64,000 nt of DNA from Pseudomonadota bacterium (lineage in GTDB: Bacteria > Pseudomonadota > Gammaproteobacteria > Steroidobacterales > Steroidobacteraceae), in contig JAJYUA010000005.1 of assembly GCA_021792755.1 (NCBI GenBank), forward strand, positions 88,388-152,387. The letters are read 5' to 3'. A model generated the notes under the pieces. That model saw only the letters and a list, made by a program, of their open reading frames with translations. It was not told the origin of the DNA and searched no databases. Shown in pieces: positions 45,478-53,009 of this stretch (position 1 is the first letter of the stretch; every line of letters starts with the position of its first letter). Made by a program: the position numbers and the translations under genes.

Positions 45478-45734
45478 GTAGCGTTCTAGGGTGTCGAGGC
45501 GCATCCATCGCCGTCCTGAATACCCTGCATTTCCGGTGATGTTGGCCACAAGCCCACCCTGGGCACTACCCCGGCATGTCGCTCGCCCGGTTCGGGGTCG
45601 CAGGGCGCTCGCCGGGAAGCGGACCGACTTGGAGGCGCTGTAGCTGCGCGTGTGGTCGCGGGCGCGCAGACCAGAATAAGTCTTTGTGAATCAATGTCAT
45701 ATTAACATTGGTCGCCTGGGCGGCACCTGGGACT
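45478..45734. other. Remnant DNA beyond attR, including repeat copy B (45609-45700)
   Basis: No gene is visible. The second half repeats the element's right-end sequence (copy A) with many substitutions. This suggests the tail of an earlier or tandem insertion at the same site. Confidence 0.5.
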
Positions 45735-46190
45735 TCAGCTGCCGAGCTCTTCGGAGAGAAGCTTGACGAGCCACTCCCGATCGGAGTTGTAGTAAGAGGT
45801 GGCGAATTGCACGGACACGGCCCCGATCAATATCATCGCGACGCCGACCGCGGGAAGCAGCCACATCGAGTGCGGTCCCATGCGGAAACCCACCAGAATC
45901 GACGCCACGGTCCATAGCCCGCCGAGGGCGAACCATGATCGCAGGCAAATCCGGGCCTTTCGGCAGAGCCCGAACTCGCCCTTCAAGGCACAGCCGGCCT
46001 CTGTCGGCTCGATGATTCCTGAGAGCTGCGGCCGCAGGATGCCCTTTCCGAGGCGCTGCGCACGCCTCACGGAAAACGCCCTTCCGTCCCTCTTGCCGGC
46101 AAGCGACTGCGCCTCCCTCGCGCCGGCGAGCAGCCGATCGAGCCGCTGCAGAGCGTCCTCGACCCCCAGCTTGCTGGATATCGTGACCAT
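45735..46190 (-). CDS. Hypothetical membrane protein, 151 aa
   Basis: From ATG 46190 the product has a helical, charged N-terminal half (SSKLGVEDALQRLDRLLAGA, a coiled-coil-like pattern). Two closely spaced hydrophobic segments follow (WFALGGLWTVASILVGF and MWLLPAVGVAMILIGAVS), with an acidic tail YYNSDREWLVKLLSEELGS. I do not recognise the family. A longer upstream reading gives Arg-rich noise, so it was not used. No good ribosome site is visible. It lies immediately outside the integrative element. Confidence 0.6.
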   Translation of the reverse strand: MVTISSKLGVEDALQRLDRLLAGAREAQSLAGKRDGRAFSVRRAQRLGKGILRPQLSGIIEPTEAGCALKGEFGLCRKARICLRSWFALGGLWTVASILVGFRMGPHSMWLLPAVGVAMILIGAVSVQFATSYYNSDREWLVKLLSEELGS

Positions 46191-46596
46191 GATTCTGAGG
46201 ATGCCCTGCCGGATGATTGCATTCGGACCTCGATTCAAACGATCCGTTCCTTCGGCTGTCAACGGCGCCGCAGGAGCTCGCCGGATGCTTTGCCGGCTGC
46301 GCGGACGGCCGCTTCGGATGGAGGGGGGGCGAGACAAGGATCGTCTCGTTCTTGTGCGCAGCGGCGAGAACAGGCGGCGCTGACTCCTGCAGCGTCGCCC
46401 CGAGGGGAGTGCACCCCCGGCCGCGCGGCGCAAGCTGAGGCTCGGGAGTCGAGCGGGCTCGACACTGTACCGCATGCGACGACGAGCCGTAATATGCCCC
46501 TGCCTCGACCGCCATCCGGGCCTGGCCGCGGGGCGCTTCGGCCTGTCAAGCCGTCGCGGGAGTTGCGGACAAGTTTCAGACGTGGAGTAAAGCGAG
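46191..46596. other. Intergenic region between divergent hypothetical gene and acetyl-CoA synthetase gene
   Basis: 406 bases. Open frames here are Arg/Pro-rich and not protein-like. It must carry promoters for both neighbours, but no box pair is clear by eye. The acs ribosome site (GTGGAG) is at its right edge. Confidence 0.5.
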
Positions 46597-48642
46597 ATGA
46601 GCAAAACCGATGTCGAGGCCGAAGGGGCGACCATCGCGGCGCACTGGCGGGAGGAGAACTACATCCATCCGCCGTCAAAATTCCTCGGCCAGGCTTACCT
46701 CACCGACGCGGCCGTTTTCGAGCGCTTCTCGGAAGAGAACTTCCCGGAGTGCTTCCGCGAATACGCCGATCTGCTCGACTGGAAGCACTATTGGCACACG
46801 ACCCTGGACAGCTCCCGGCCGCCGTTTTTCAAATGGTTCGTGGGCGGCAAGCTCAACGCCTGCCACAATTGCGTCGACCGGCACCTGGACAAGCACCGCA
46901 ACAAGACGGCCTTCTACTTCGTGCCCGAACAGGAGGGCGAGCCGATCATCGCCCTGACTTACCAACAGCTGCACCGGCGGGTCAACGAAGTGGCGGTGAT
47001 GCTGCGGGAGTTCTGCGGACTGAAGCGCGGCGACCGCGTGACGCTGCACCTGCCGATGACGCTCGAGCTGCCGATCACGATGCTGGCCTGCGCCCGGCTG
47101 GGGGTGATTCATTCGCAGGTGTTCAGCGGCTTCTCGGCTTCCGCTTGCGCCCACCGCATCGTCGATTCAGGAAGCCGAGTGCTCGTCACGATGGATGCGT
47201 ACCACCGCGGCGGCAAGCTCATCGATCACGGGAAGAAGGCCGCGCCGGCTGTGGCCGAGGCCGCCAGGGAGGGCGTCGAGATCGAGAAAGTACTGGTGTG
47301 GCGGCGTTATCCCGGACAGTACCACAGCGAGGCGCCGATGCTGAAGCAGCGGGACTTCTTCATCGACGAGGCGCTGGGCGCCTATCGGGGCAAGGGAGTC
47401 GCGCCCGAGATCATGGACGCCAACGACACCCTGTTCCTGATGTACACCTCGGGCACCACCGGCAAGCCGAAGGCGGCGCAGCATTCGACCGGTGGCTACC
47501 TGGCATACGTCGCCGGGACCTCGAAGTACATCGAGGATATTCACCCGGAGGACGTCTATTGGTGCATGGCCGACGTCGGGTGGATCACGGGGCACTCGTA
47601 CATCGTATACGGGCCGCTTGCATTGGCGGCGACCTCGGTGGTTTACGAGGGCGTCCCCACGTTCCCGGATGCCGGTCGTCTCTGGCGCATCGCCGAGGAG
47701 CTCGGAGTCAATATTTTTCATACCTCGCCGACCGCGATCCGCGCGCTGCGCCGCGCCGGGCCCGACACCCCGGCCCGATACAACCACCGCTTCAAGCATA
47801 TGACCACCGTCGGCGAGCCGATCGAGCCGGAGGCTTGGCGTTGGTATTGGGAGATGGTCGGCAAACGGGAAGCGGTCATCGTCGACACCTGGTGGCAAAC
47901 CGAGACCGGCGGCCATCTGTGCTCGACCGTCCCGGGCATCCATCCGATGAAACCCGGGTCCGCCGGCCCGGGGGTACCGGGCATCTATCCGGTGATCTAC
48001 GACGAAAACGGCTGCGAGATCCCGCGCGGCAGCCCGGCAGCCGGCAATATCTGCATTCGAAATCCGTGGCCGGGCCGGATGCTTACCATCTGGGGCGATG
48101 ACGAACGCTTCGTCAAGACCTACTACTCGCGCTATTGCAGGCCGGACAGCAAGGACTGGCGCGACTGGCCGTACTTCGCCGGCGACGGCGCGCTGCAAGC
48201 CAGCGACGGCTACATTCGCATCCTGGGACGCATCGACGACGTAATCAATGTGGCCGGCCACCGTCTCGGCACCAAGGAGTTGGAGGCCGCCTGTCTGACC
48301 GTGCCGGAAGTGGCGGAAGCGGCCGTGGTCGCCGTACCGGACGAGATCAAGGGTGCAATGCCGGATGTGTACGCCTCGCTGCAACCGGGCGTTTTGGCGG
48401 ACGAGGCGGTGAGCCGCAACATCGCAGCCGCCATCGTCGATCAGATCGGGCCGATCGCGCGCCCGCGCTTCATCTGGCTGGTGCCAGACCTGCCCAAGAC
48501 CCGCTCCGGCAAGATCATGCGCCGGGTACTGGCCGCGATCTCGACCGGACGCGACACCGGCGACGTGACGACCCTCGCCAACCCGGAAGTGGTGCAGGAA
48601 TTGCGCGAGCTGGTGGCCGAGAAAGTCACCGGGCTAAGCTAG
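46597..48642 (+). CDS. acsA: Acetyl-CoA synthetase (AMP-forming)
   Basis: Activates acetate to acetyl-CoA, the entry for acetate growth together with citrate synthase encoded nearby. It has 681 residues, near the family's usual 650. The adenylate motif is YTSGTTGKPKAAQHST, the WWQTETGGH block and GRIDDVINVAGHRLGTKELE follow, and the C-terminal catalytic lysine motif KTRSGKIMRR (target of Pat-type acetylation in relatives) is intact. GTGGAG lies upstream of ATG 46597. Closely related acyl-CoA synthetases differ in substrate pocket, so propionate use is possible. Confidence 0.93.
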   Translation: MSKTDVEAEGATIAAHWREENYIHPPSKFLGQAYLTDAAVFERFSEENFPECFREYADLLDWKHYWHTTLDSSRPPFFKWFVGGKLNACHNCVDRHLDKHRNKTAFYFVPEQEGEPIIALTYQQLHRRVNEVAVMLREFCGLKRGDRVTLHLPMTLELPITMLACARLGVIHSQVFSGFSASACAHRIVDSGSRVLVTMDAYHRGGKLIDHGKKAAPAVAEAAREGVEIEKVLVWRRYPGQYHSEAPMLKQRDFFIDEALGAYRGKGVAPEIMDANDTLFLMYTSGTTGKPKAAQHSTGGYLAYVAGTSKYIEDIHPEDVYWCMADVGWITGHSYIVYGPLALAATSVVYEGVPTFPDAGRLWRIAEELGVNIFHTSPTAIRALRRAGPDTPARYNHRFKHMTTVGEPIEPEAWRWYWEMVGKREAVIVDTWWQTETGGHLCSTVPGIHPMKPGSAGPGVPGIYPVIYDENGCEIPRGSPAAGNICIRNPWPGRMLTIWGDDERFVKTYYSRYCRPDSKDWRDWPYFAGDGALQASDGYIRILGRIDDVINVAGHRLGTKELEAACLTVPEVAEAAVVAVPDEIKGAMPDVYASLQPGVLADEAVSRNIAAAIVDQIGPIARPRFIWLVPDLPKTRSGKIMRRVLAAISTGRDTGDVTTLANPEVVQELRELVAEKVTGLS

Positions 48643-48647
48643 TCGAC

Positions 48648-48664
48648 GCGGCCCATTGGGCCGC
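48648..48664 (+). terminator. Hairpin directly after acsA
   Basis: GCGGCCC-ATT-GGGCCGC, a perfect 7-bp stem with a 3-base loop, starts 5 bases after the stop codon. There is no U-tract, so it may be a weak or factor-assisted terminator. Confidence 0.5.
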
Positions 48665-48797
48665 TTGCCGACCGGCAAAGCATCGGCTCGCGAGTGCGCC
48701 AGTCCTTTCGGCGCGGCGGCGCGCGCTCGCGACATCGAGGACCGGCCCGTGCGCTGCGCCCCGGGGCAGCGCCGCTCGGTGCGGGGCGCAGGCCCCG

Positions 48798-49043
48798 CTA
48801 CTTCCCGGCGGCGGCTCCGGCGGCAGCGGCTCCGGCGGCAGCGGCGGCGGCGTATTTCTTGCGGAACTTGTCCACGCGGCCCGCAGTGTCGACGATTTTC
48901 TGCTTGCCGGTGTAGAACGGGTGGCAATTCGAGCACACCTCGATCTGCAGATCGTGCCCCAGCGTGGACTTCGTCTTGAACGAGTTGCCGCAGGAGCAGC
49001 TGACCGTGATCTCTGTGTACTCGGGATGGATGGCGGATTTCAT
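48798..49043 (-). CDS. rpmE: 50S ribosomal protein L31 (zinc type)
   Basis: 81 residues from ATG 49043. The zinc-binding cysteines are seen in SCSCGNSF (Cys16, Cys18) and [10 protein letters not shown] (Cys37, Cys40), so this is the C+ form. The core ends at DKFRKKY; a 17-residue Ala/Gly tail (encoded by GCG/GCC/GGC repeats) extends beyond the usual length of about 70. The adjacent 155 bases to acsA hold only the hairpin. Confidence 0.95.
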   Translation of the reverse strand: MKSAIHPEYTEITVSCSCGNSFKTKSTLGHDLQIEVCSNCHPFYTGKQKIVDTAGRVDKFRKKYAAAAAAGAAAAGAAAGK

Positions 49044-49537
49044 GGGCGGCTTCGGGTGGCCCTCCCCCTGCGCGAGGCGCAGCGGCCGGGCCTGGATTGC
49101 CTTAGGTCTCAAAGGGCGCGAAGTGTAGCCGTACTTTCGGCCGCCCTCAAGTCGCCCGCCCTGGGGCGGGTCAGGACGGCTGGCCGCGGGAACCTCCCGC
49201 AACCTCACCCTGTCGAGAGCCGGATGGATCATCGTGCGGCATTGCGCACCCGTGTGTCAGGGCAGGCGTACGCATTATCCACAAAAGCTGTGGATAACTC
49301 TGTGGATCACTTGGGCCGATACCGTCCAATCTTGCGGCCATATTGCGGTTTTATTGCAATGACGAAAAAATGACCAGGTCATTACTCCCTTTGTCATCAA
49401 TTACTTATACGCACCTCATGGAGCAACTTGGCCACATTGAGAGCTAATTCACTCATTTCACGAAGACCGCCGCGACGCTGTGAATAAGGACTGCGACGGC
49501 AGCCCCCGGAAGCTCGAAAAACCGTTGACAATTTCGA
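49044..49537. other. AT-richer intergenic region between hemW and rpmE
   Basis: 494 bases without a gene. The part from 49255 to 49460 is distinctly AT-richer than the surroundings. It holds the DnaA-box cluster and a 15-bp palindrome AATGACC-A-GGTCATT at 49369-49383. The rpmE promoter must lie at its left side. Confidence 0.6.
49275..49309. promoter_or_regulatory. Cluster of three DnaA boxes
   Basis: TTATCCACA (49275-49283) and TGTGGATAA (49289-49297) are perfect consensus boxes facing each other. TGTGGATCA (49301-49309) is a one-mismatch third box. All three lie within 35 bases, in an AT-richer gap. It may be a DnaA titration or regulatory site or part of a replication origin; no dnaA, dnaN, gidA or parA gene is nearby in the window. 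Confidence 0.65.
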
Positions 49538-50716
49538 TTATCCGGCAGATTCCGCTGTTTCCGGAAGAAAGCAGGTCAGCACGTCGTTCAGGAAGCGCAG
49601 ACCCATCGGGCTGGCGCCATAGCGCATCCCGTCCCGGACGATCAAGCCCTGATCGGCCAGACGATCCAGTGTCGGGGCCACCGCCTCCCACGCAAGTCCC
49701 GTCCGCCGCGTGAACAGCCGCGCCTCGAAGCCCTCCACCAGTCTCAGGGCGTTCAGCATGAACTCGAACGGCAGATCCCTCGCCGGTACGCTCCTGCGGT
49801 TGCCGGCGCCCCGCGCCGCGGCGGCCGCGTATCGCCGCGGCTCGCGCGGCTGCTCGCTGCGCCAGACCTGTCCGGCGGCCGCCAGAGTGAGCTTGCCGTG
49901 TGCCCCGGCGCCGACGCCCAGGTAATCGCCGAACCGCCAGTAGTTGAGGTTGTGCCGGCATCGGCGGCCCGCAGCCGCGTAGGCGGACACCTCGTACTGG
50001 CTGAACCCGGCCTCGGACAGCCGCTCGCGGCACGAGGCCAGCATCTGCTCCACCACCTCTTCGTCCGGCAGCAGGGGTCGTCGCCCGGCAAACACCGTGC
50101 CGGGCTCGATCGTGAGCTGGTAATGCGACATGTGCGCCGGCGCAAGCCTCAGGGCTTCCTCGATGTCCCGCGCCGCGCCGGCGGCATCCTGCCCCGGCAG
50201 ACCGTACATGATGTCCAGGTTGAAGTTGCCGATGCCGGCGGCATGCAGCTCCTCCACCGCCCTGAAGGTCTCCGTCGGGGTGTGCACGCGGCCGAGGGCG
50301 CTCAGGTGCCCGGCATCGAAGCTCTGCGCGCCGAGGGACACGCGGTTCACGCCCGCCGCCCGATACTCGGCGAAGCGGCCGCGCTCGATCGTGCCCGGGT
50401 TGACCTCCATCGTCACCTCGAGATCGGCGGTGAGCCTCAGGTGGCGGCCGGCCGCCTCCAGCACCCGTGCGATGGCGCCTGGGGAGAACAGGCTCGGCGT
50501 GCCTCCGCCGAGGAAGATGCTGGTCACCTCCCGTCCGCGCACCGCCTGCGCCTGCGTCTGCAGATCGGCGGTGAGCGCTTCGAGATAGGACTGCTCCGCG
50601 AACCCTTCCCGAGCCGCATAGGAGTTGAAATCGCAATACGGGCACTTGCGAACGCACCAGGGGAAGTGCGCGTACAGCGCGAGCGGCGGGGTTTCGAGCA
50701 CGGCGGATGCGACCAC
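49538..50716 (-). CDS. hemW: HemW-type radical SAM heme chaperone/coproporphyrinogen oxidase-like protein
   Basis: 392 residues. The radical SAM cluster is CVRKCPYCDF near residue 21. IFLGGGTPSLF, EVNPGTIERGR, VNRVSLGAQSFD and the C-terminal HemN_C domain follow. It has the Cys-x3-Cys-x2-Cys motif without the extra Cys of true HemN, which favours HemW. The start is GTG 50716 without a good ribosome site. HemW usually follows rdgB in gammaproteobacteria; here the two are 11 kb apart. Confidence 0.92.
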   Translation of the reverse strand: MVASAVLETPPLALYAHFPWCVRKCPYCDFNSYAAREGFAEQSYLEALTADLQTQAQAVRGREVTSIFLGGGTPSLFSPGAIARVLEAAGRHLRLTADLEVTMEVNPGTIERGRFAEYRAAGVNRVSLGAQSFDAGHLSALGRVHTPTETFRAVEELHAAGIGNFNLDIMYGLPGQDAAGAARDIEEALRLAPAHMSHYQLTIEPGTVFAGRRPLLPDEEVVEQMLASCRERLSEAGFSQYEVSAYAAAGRRCRHNLNYWRFGDYLGVGAGAHGKLTLAAAGQVWRSEQPREPRRYAAAAARGAGNRRSVPARDLPFEFMLNALRLVEGFEARLFTRRTGLAWEAVAPTLDRLADQGLIVRDGMRYGASPMGLRFLNDVLTCFLPETAESAG

Positions 50717-50989
50717 GGTTCAATAGTACGAAGAATTCTGCGCCATCGAAGCGCCGGGCACGGGGCCGCCGCCACAGCCGGCGAGCGGCGGACAAAAATC
50801 ACGCTTTTTGCCCGCCGCGGCACGGGGCCGGGCCGCACTGCCCGGTCCCTCTACCCGCAGGTAAGCTTCCCCGCCGTACGGGTACCTTGATTCGCGGCGC
50901 GGACCGTGTAAACCTCGCGATTCGTTCCCCTGACGCTCGAGTCACCCCCGCTTGGGCGCCGACCGCTCAACAATGGAAGCGTCCACTGC

Positions 50990-52288
50990 ATGATCCAGAA
51001 AACCATCGAGCTCATCGACAGAGCCGCCGACCGCAAGGTGAGCCTGCCCGTCCGCCCGGGCACGATCGGCCCGTCCGTCGTCGACATCGCCGCGCTCAAC
51101 AAAGAGTTCGGCCTGTTCACCTACGACCCCGGATTCGGCGGCACCGCCTCGACGGACAGCCGTGTCACCTATATCGACGGCGATGCCGGCGTGCTGCTTT
51201 ATCGCGGCTATCCCGTCGAGCAGCTCGCGGAGCGAAGCTCGTTCACCGAGGTTGCCTACCTGCTTCTGCATGGCGAGCTTCCCTCGCGCAAGCAACTCGA
51301 CGAATTCACCGGCAGCATCCGTCATCACACGATGATCAACGAATCGCTGCTGCGCTTCTTCCACGGATTTCACTACGACGCGCACCCCATGGCCATGGTG
51401 TCGGCCGTGGTGGCCTCGATGTCCGCTTTCTACCACGACACCATGGACATCCATAGCGCGCGGCAGCGGGAGATCTTCGCCCACCGCATCATCGCCAAGA
51501 TCCCGACGATCGCGGCGGCCGCCCACAAGCACGCGCTCGGCCAGCCGTACATTTATCCGCGCAACGATCTCGATTACTGCAGCAATCTGCTGCACATGCT
51601 CTACGCCGTGCCCTGCGAGCCGTACGAGGTCGATCCGGTCGCCGCCCAGGCGCTCGATCTGCTGTTCGTCCTGCACGCCGATCACGAGCAGAACGCGAGC
51701 ACCTCCACGGTGCGCCTGGCGGGCAGCACCGGGACCAACCCCTACGCGGCCATCGCCGCGGGCATCTCGGCGCTTTGGGGCCCGGCGCACGGCGGGGCCA
51801 ACGAGGCGGTGCTCAACATGCTCGAGCAGATCGGCACCGTCGACAACATCCCGAAGTTCCTGGCGCAGGCCAAGGACAAGACCAGCCACGTGCGCCTGAT
51901 GGGATTCGGGCATCGCGTCTACAAGAACTTCGATCCGCGCGCCAAGATCATCCGCGAGATGTGCCACAAGGTGCTCGCGCGCCTGGGGCGCTCGGACAAT
52001 CCGCTGTTCGAGCTCGCGCTGCGGCTGGAGGAGATCGCCCTGCAGGACGAGTACTTCATCGAGCGCAAGCTCTATCCGAATGTCGATTTCTACTCGGGCA
52101 TCATCTACAGCGCAATCGGCATCCCGCGCTCGATGTTCACCGTGATGTTCGCCATCGCCCGCACGGTGGGCTGGGTCGCCCACTGGGCCGAGATGATCTC
52201 CGATCCCGCCATGCGCATCGGGCGCCCGCGGCAGCTGTACACCGGCCCGAGCCGTCGCGATTACGTGGAAATCACCAAGCGCGCGTGA
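50990..52288 (+). CDS. gltA: Citrate synthase (hexameric, type II)
   Basis: Condenses oxaloacetate and acetyl-CoA. 432 residues is the gram-negative length. Conserved blocks are [20 protein letters not shown] near the N-terminus, [30 protein letters not shown] and the catalytic-Asp segment NVDFYSG. The ATG at 50990 has GGAAG 11 bases upstream. It is divergent from hemW, with 273 bases between. Confidence 0.96.
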   Translation: MIQKTIELIDRAADRKVSLPVRPGTIGPSVVDIAALNKEFGLFTYDPGFGGTASTDSRVTYIDGDAGVLLYRGYPVEQLAERSSFTEVAYLLLHGELPSRKQLDEFTGSIRHHTMINESLLRFFHGFHYDAHPMAMVSAVVASMSAFYHDTMDIHSARQREIFAHRIIAKIPTIAAAAHKHALGQPYIYPRNDLDYCSNLLHMLYAVPCEPYEVDPVAAQALDLLFVLHADHEQNASTSTVRLAGSTGTNPYAAIAAGISALWGPAHGGANEAVLNMLEQIGTVDNIPKFLAQAKDKTSHVRLMGFGHRVYKNFDPRAKIIREMCHKVLARLGRSDNPLFELALRLEEIALQDEYFIERKLYPNVDFYSGIIYSAIGIPRSMFTVMFAIARTVGWVAHWAEMISDPAMRIGRPRQLYTGPSRRDYVEITKRA

Positions 52289-52294
52289 TCCTGC

Positions 52295-52336
52295 GCTGCC
52301 CGCTCCATGTCGCTTCCGGCGACTTCGGCGGGCAGC
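52295..52336 (+). terminator. Composite stem-loop after gltA
   Basis: GCTGCCCGC (52295-52303) and GCGGGCAGC (52328-52336) are perfect inverses. Inside them GTCGC and GCGAC form a second stem. It starts 7 bases past the gltA stop and 26 bases past the end of the convergent hypothetical gene, so it could end both. Confidence 0.55.
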
Positions 52337-52361
52337 CCGAGCCGGCCCCGGGGCAATCCGC

Positions 52362-53009
52362 TCAAGGACACGTTGCGGCCGTAAGGTGATCGGCCGGCTC
52401 GCATCCGCCGAGCAACGCCTCGACCTCGAGCGCGCTCGCACGCCGCATCGGCCGGCCGTCGACCGGGCTCACCGGCGCCTGGCGGATGCCCTCGGGCGGG
52501 AAGACTGTGGCCTCGATCGGCCGATCCTCGATCCGCAAGCGCAGCCCCGGACAGACGAGCACCCGCTCCGGACTCATTCGCACGCGCTTCTCGGTGACCT
52601 CGTGCGCCAGGCCCTGATCGATCAGCCTCATGACCACCGACTCGGCGCAATCGGCAAACAGATGCAGCTGCACGGGTGAGTGCTCCGTCGCGGTCCCGCT
52701 CAGCACCGAGCCCACCAGCCGCGGCTCGAACTCTCTCAGCCGGCGCATGGCCGCGAGCGCCGCGTGCCGCAGCGCCTGCAGCGACTCGAGGTGCACCGTG
52801 CCGCCGAAGAGGCGCTGGTAGGCCGCCAGCGCCTGCTCGATCTCGGTGTTCTTCGGCAGCACCCCCCCCTCATGCACACCAAAGCGCTCGGCGGCCTTGC
52901 GCTTGGCCAGGAGGAAATCCTGAATTCCGTGCTCGGCCATGATGCGGGCGGCCTCCTGCGCCAGCGCACGGCGAAGATTCTCGCCGCGGGGTGTGGGACG
53001 CTTGGACAT
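52362..53009 (-). CDS. Conserved hypothetical protein, possible nucleotidyltransferase-like fold
   Basis: 215 residues, soluble and helix-rich. The N-terminal segment RRALAQEAARIMAEHGIQDF and the middle VGSVLSGTATEHSPVQLHLF are well-formed. The GSxLxGTA pattern followed by a strand recalls minimal nucleotidyltransferases, but the usual paired acidic residues are not evident. I cannot name it. Its ATG overlaps the mrcA stop by one base (TGATG), so it is translated with PBP1A and could act with it. Confidence 0.65.
   Translation of the reverse strand: MSKRPTPRGENLRRALAQEAARIMAEHGIQDFLLAKRKAAERFGVHEGGVLPKNTEIEQALAAYQRLFGGTVHLESLQALRHAALAAMRRLREFEPRLVGSVLSGTATEHSPVQLHLFADCAESVVMRLIDQGLAHEVTEKRVRMSPERVLVCPGLRLRIEDRPIEATVFPPEGIRQAPVSPVDGRPMRRASALEVEALLGGCEPADHLTAATCP

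Noticed and set aside
46290..48101. 603-codon frame overlapping acsA in another phase
   Set aside because: AcsA has full family conservation over the same bases; the alternative reading is Arg/Gly-rich noise.
49044..49537. Chromosomal replication origin
   Set aside because: DnaA boxes are clear, but no dnaA, dnaN, gidA, rnpA or par genes are near and no gene-strand switch centres on the site. It is kept only as a DnaA-box cluster.
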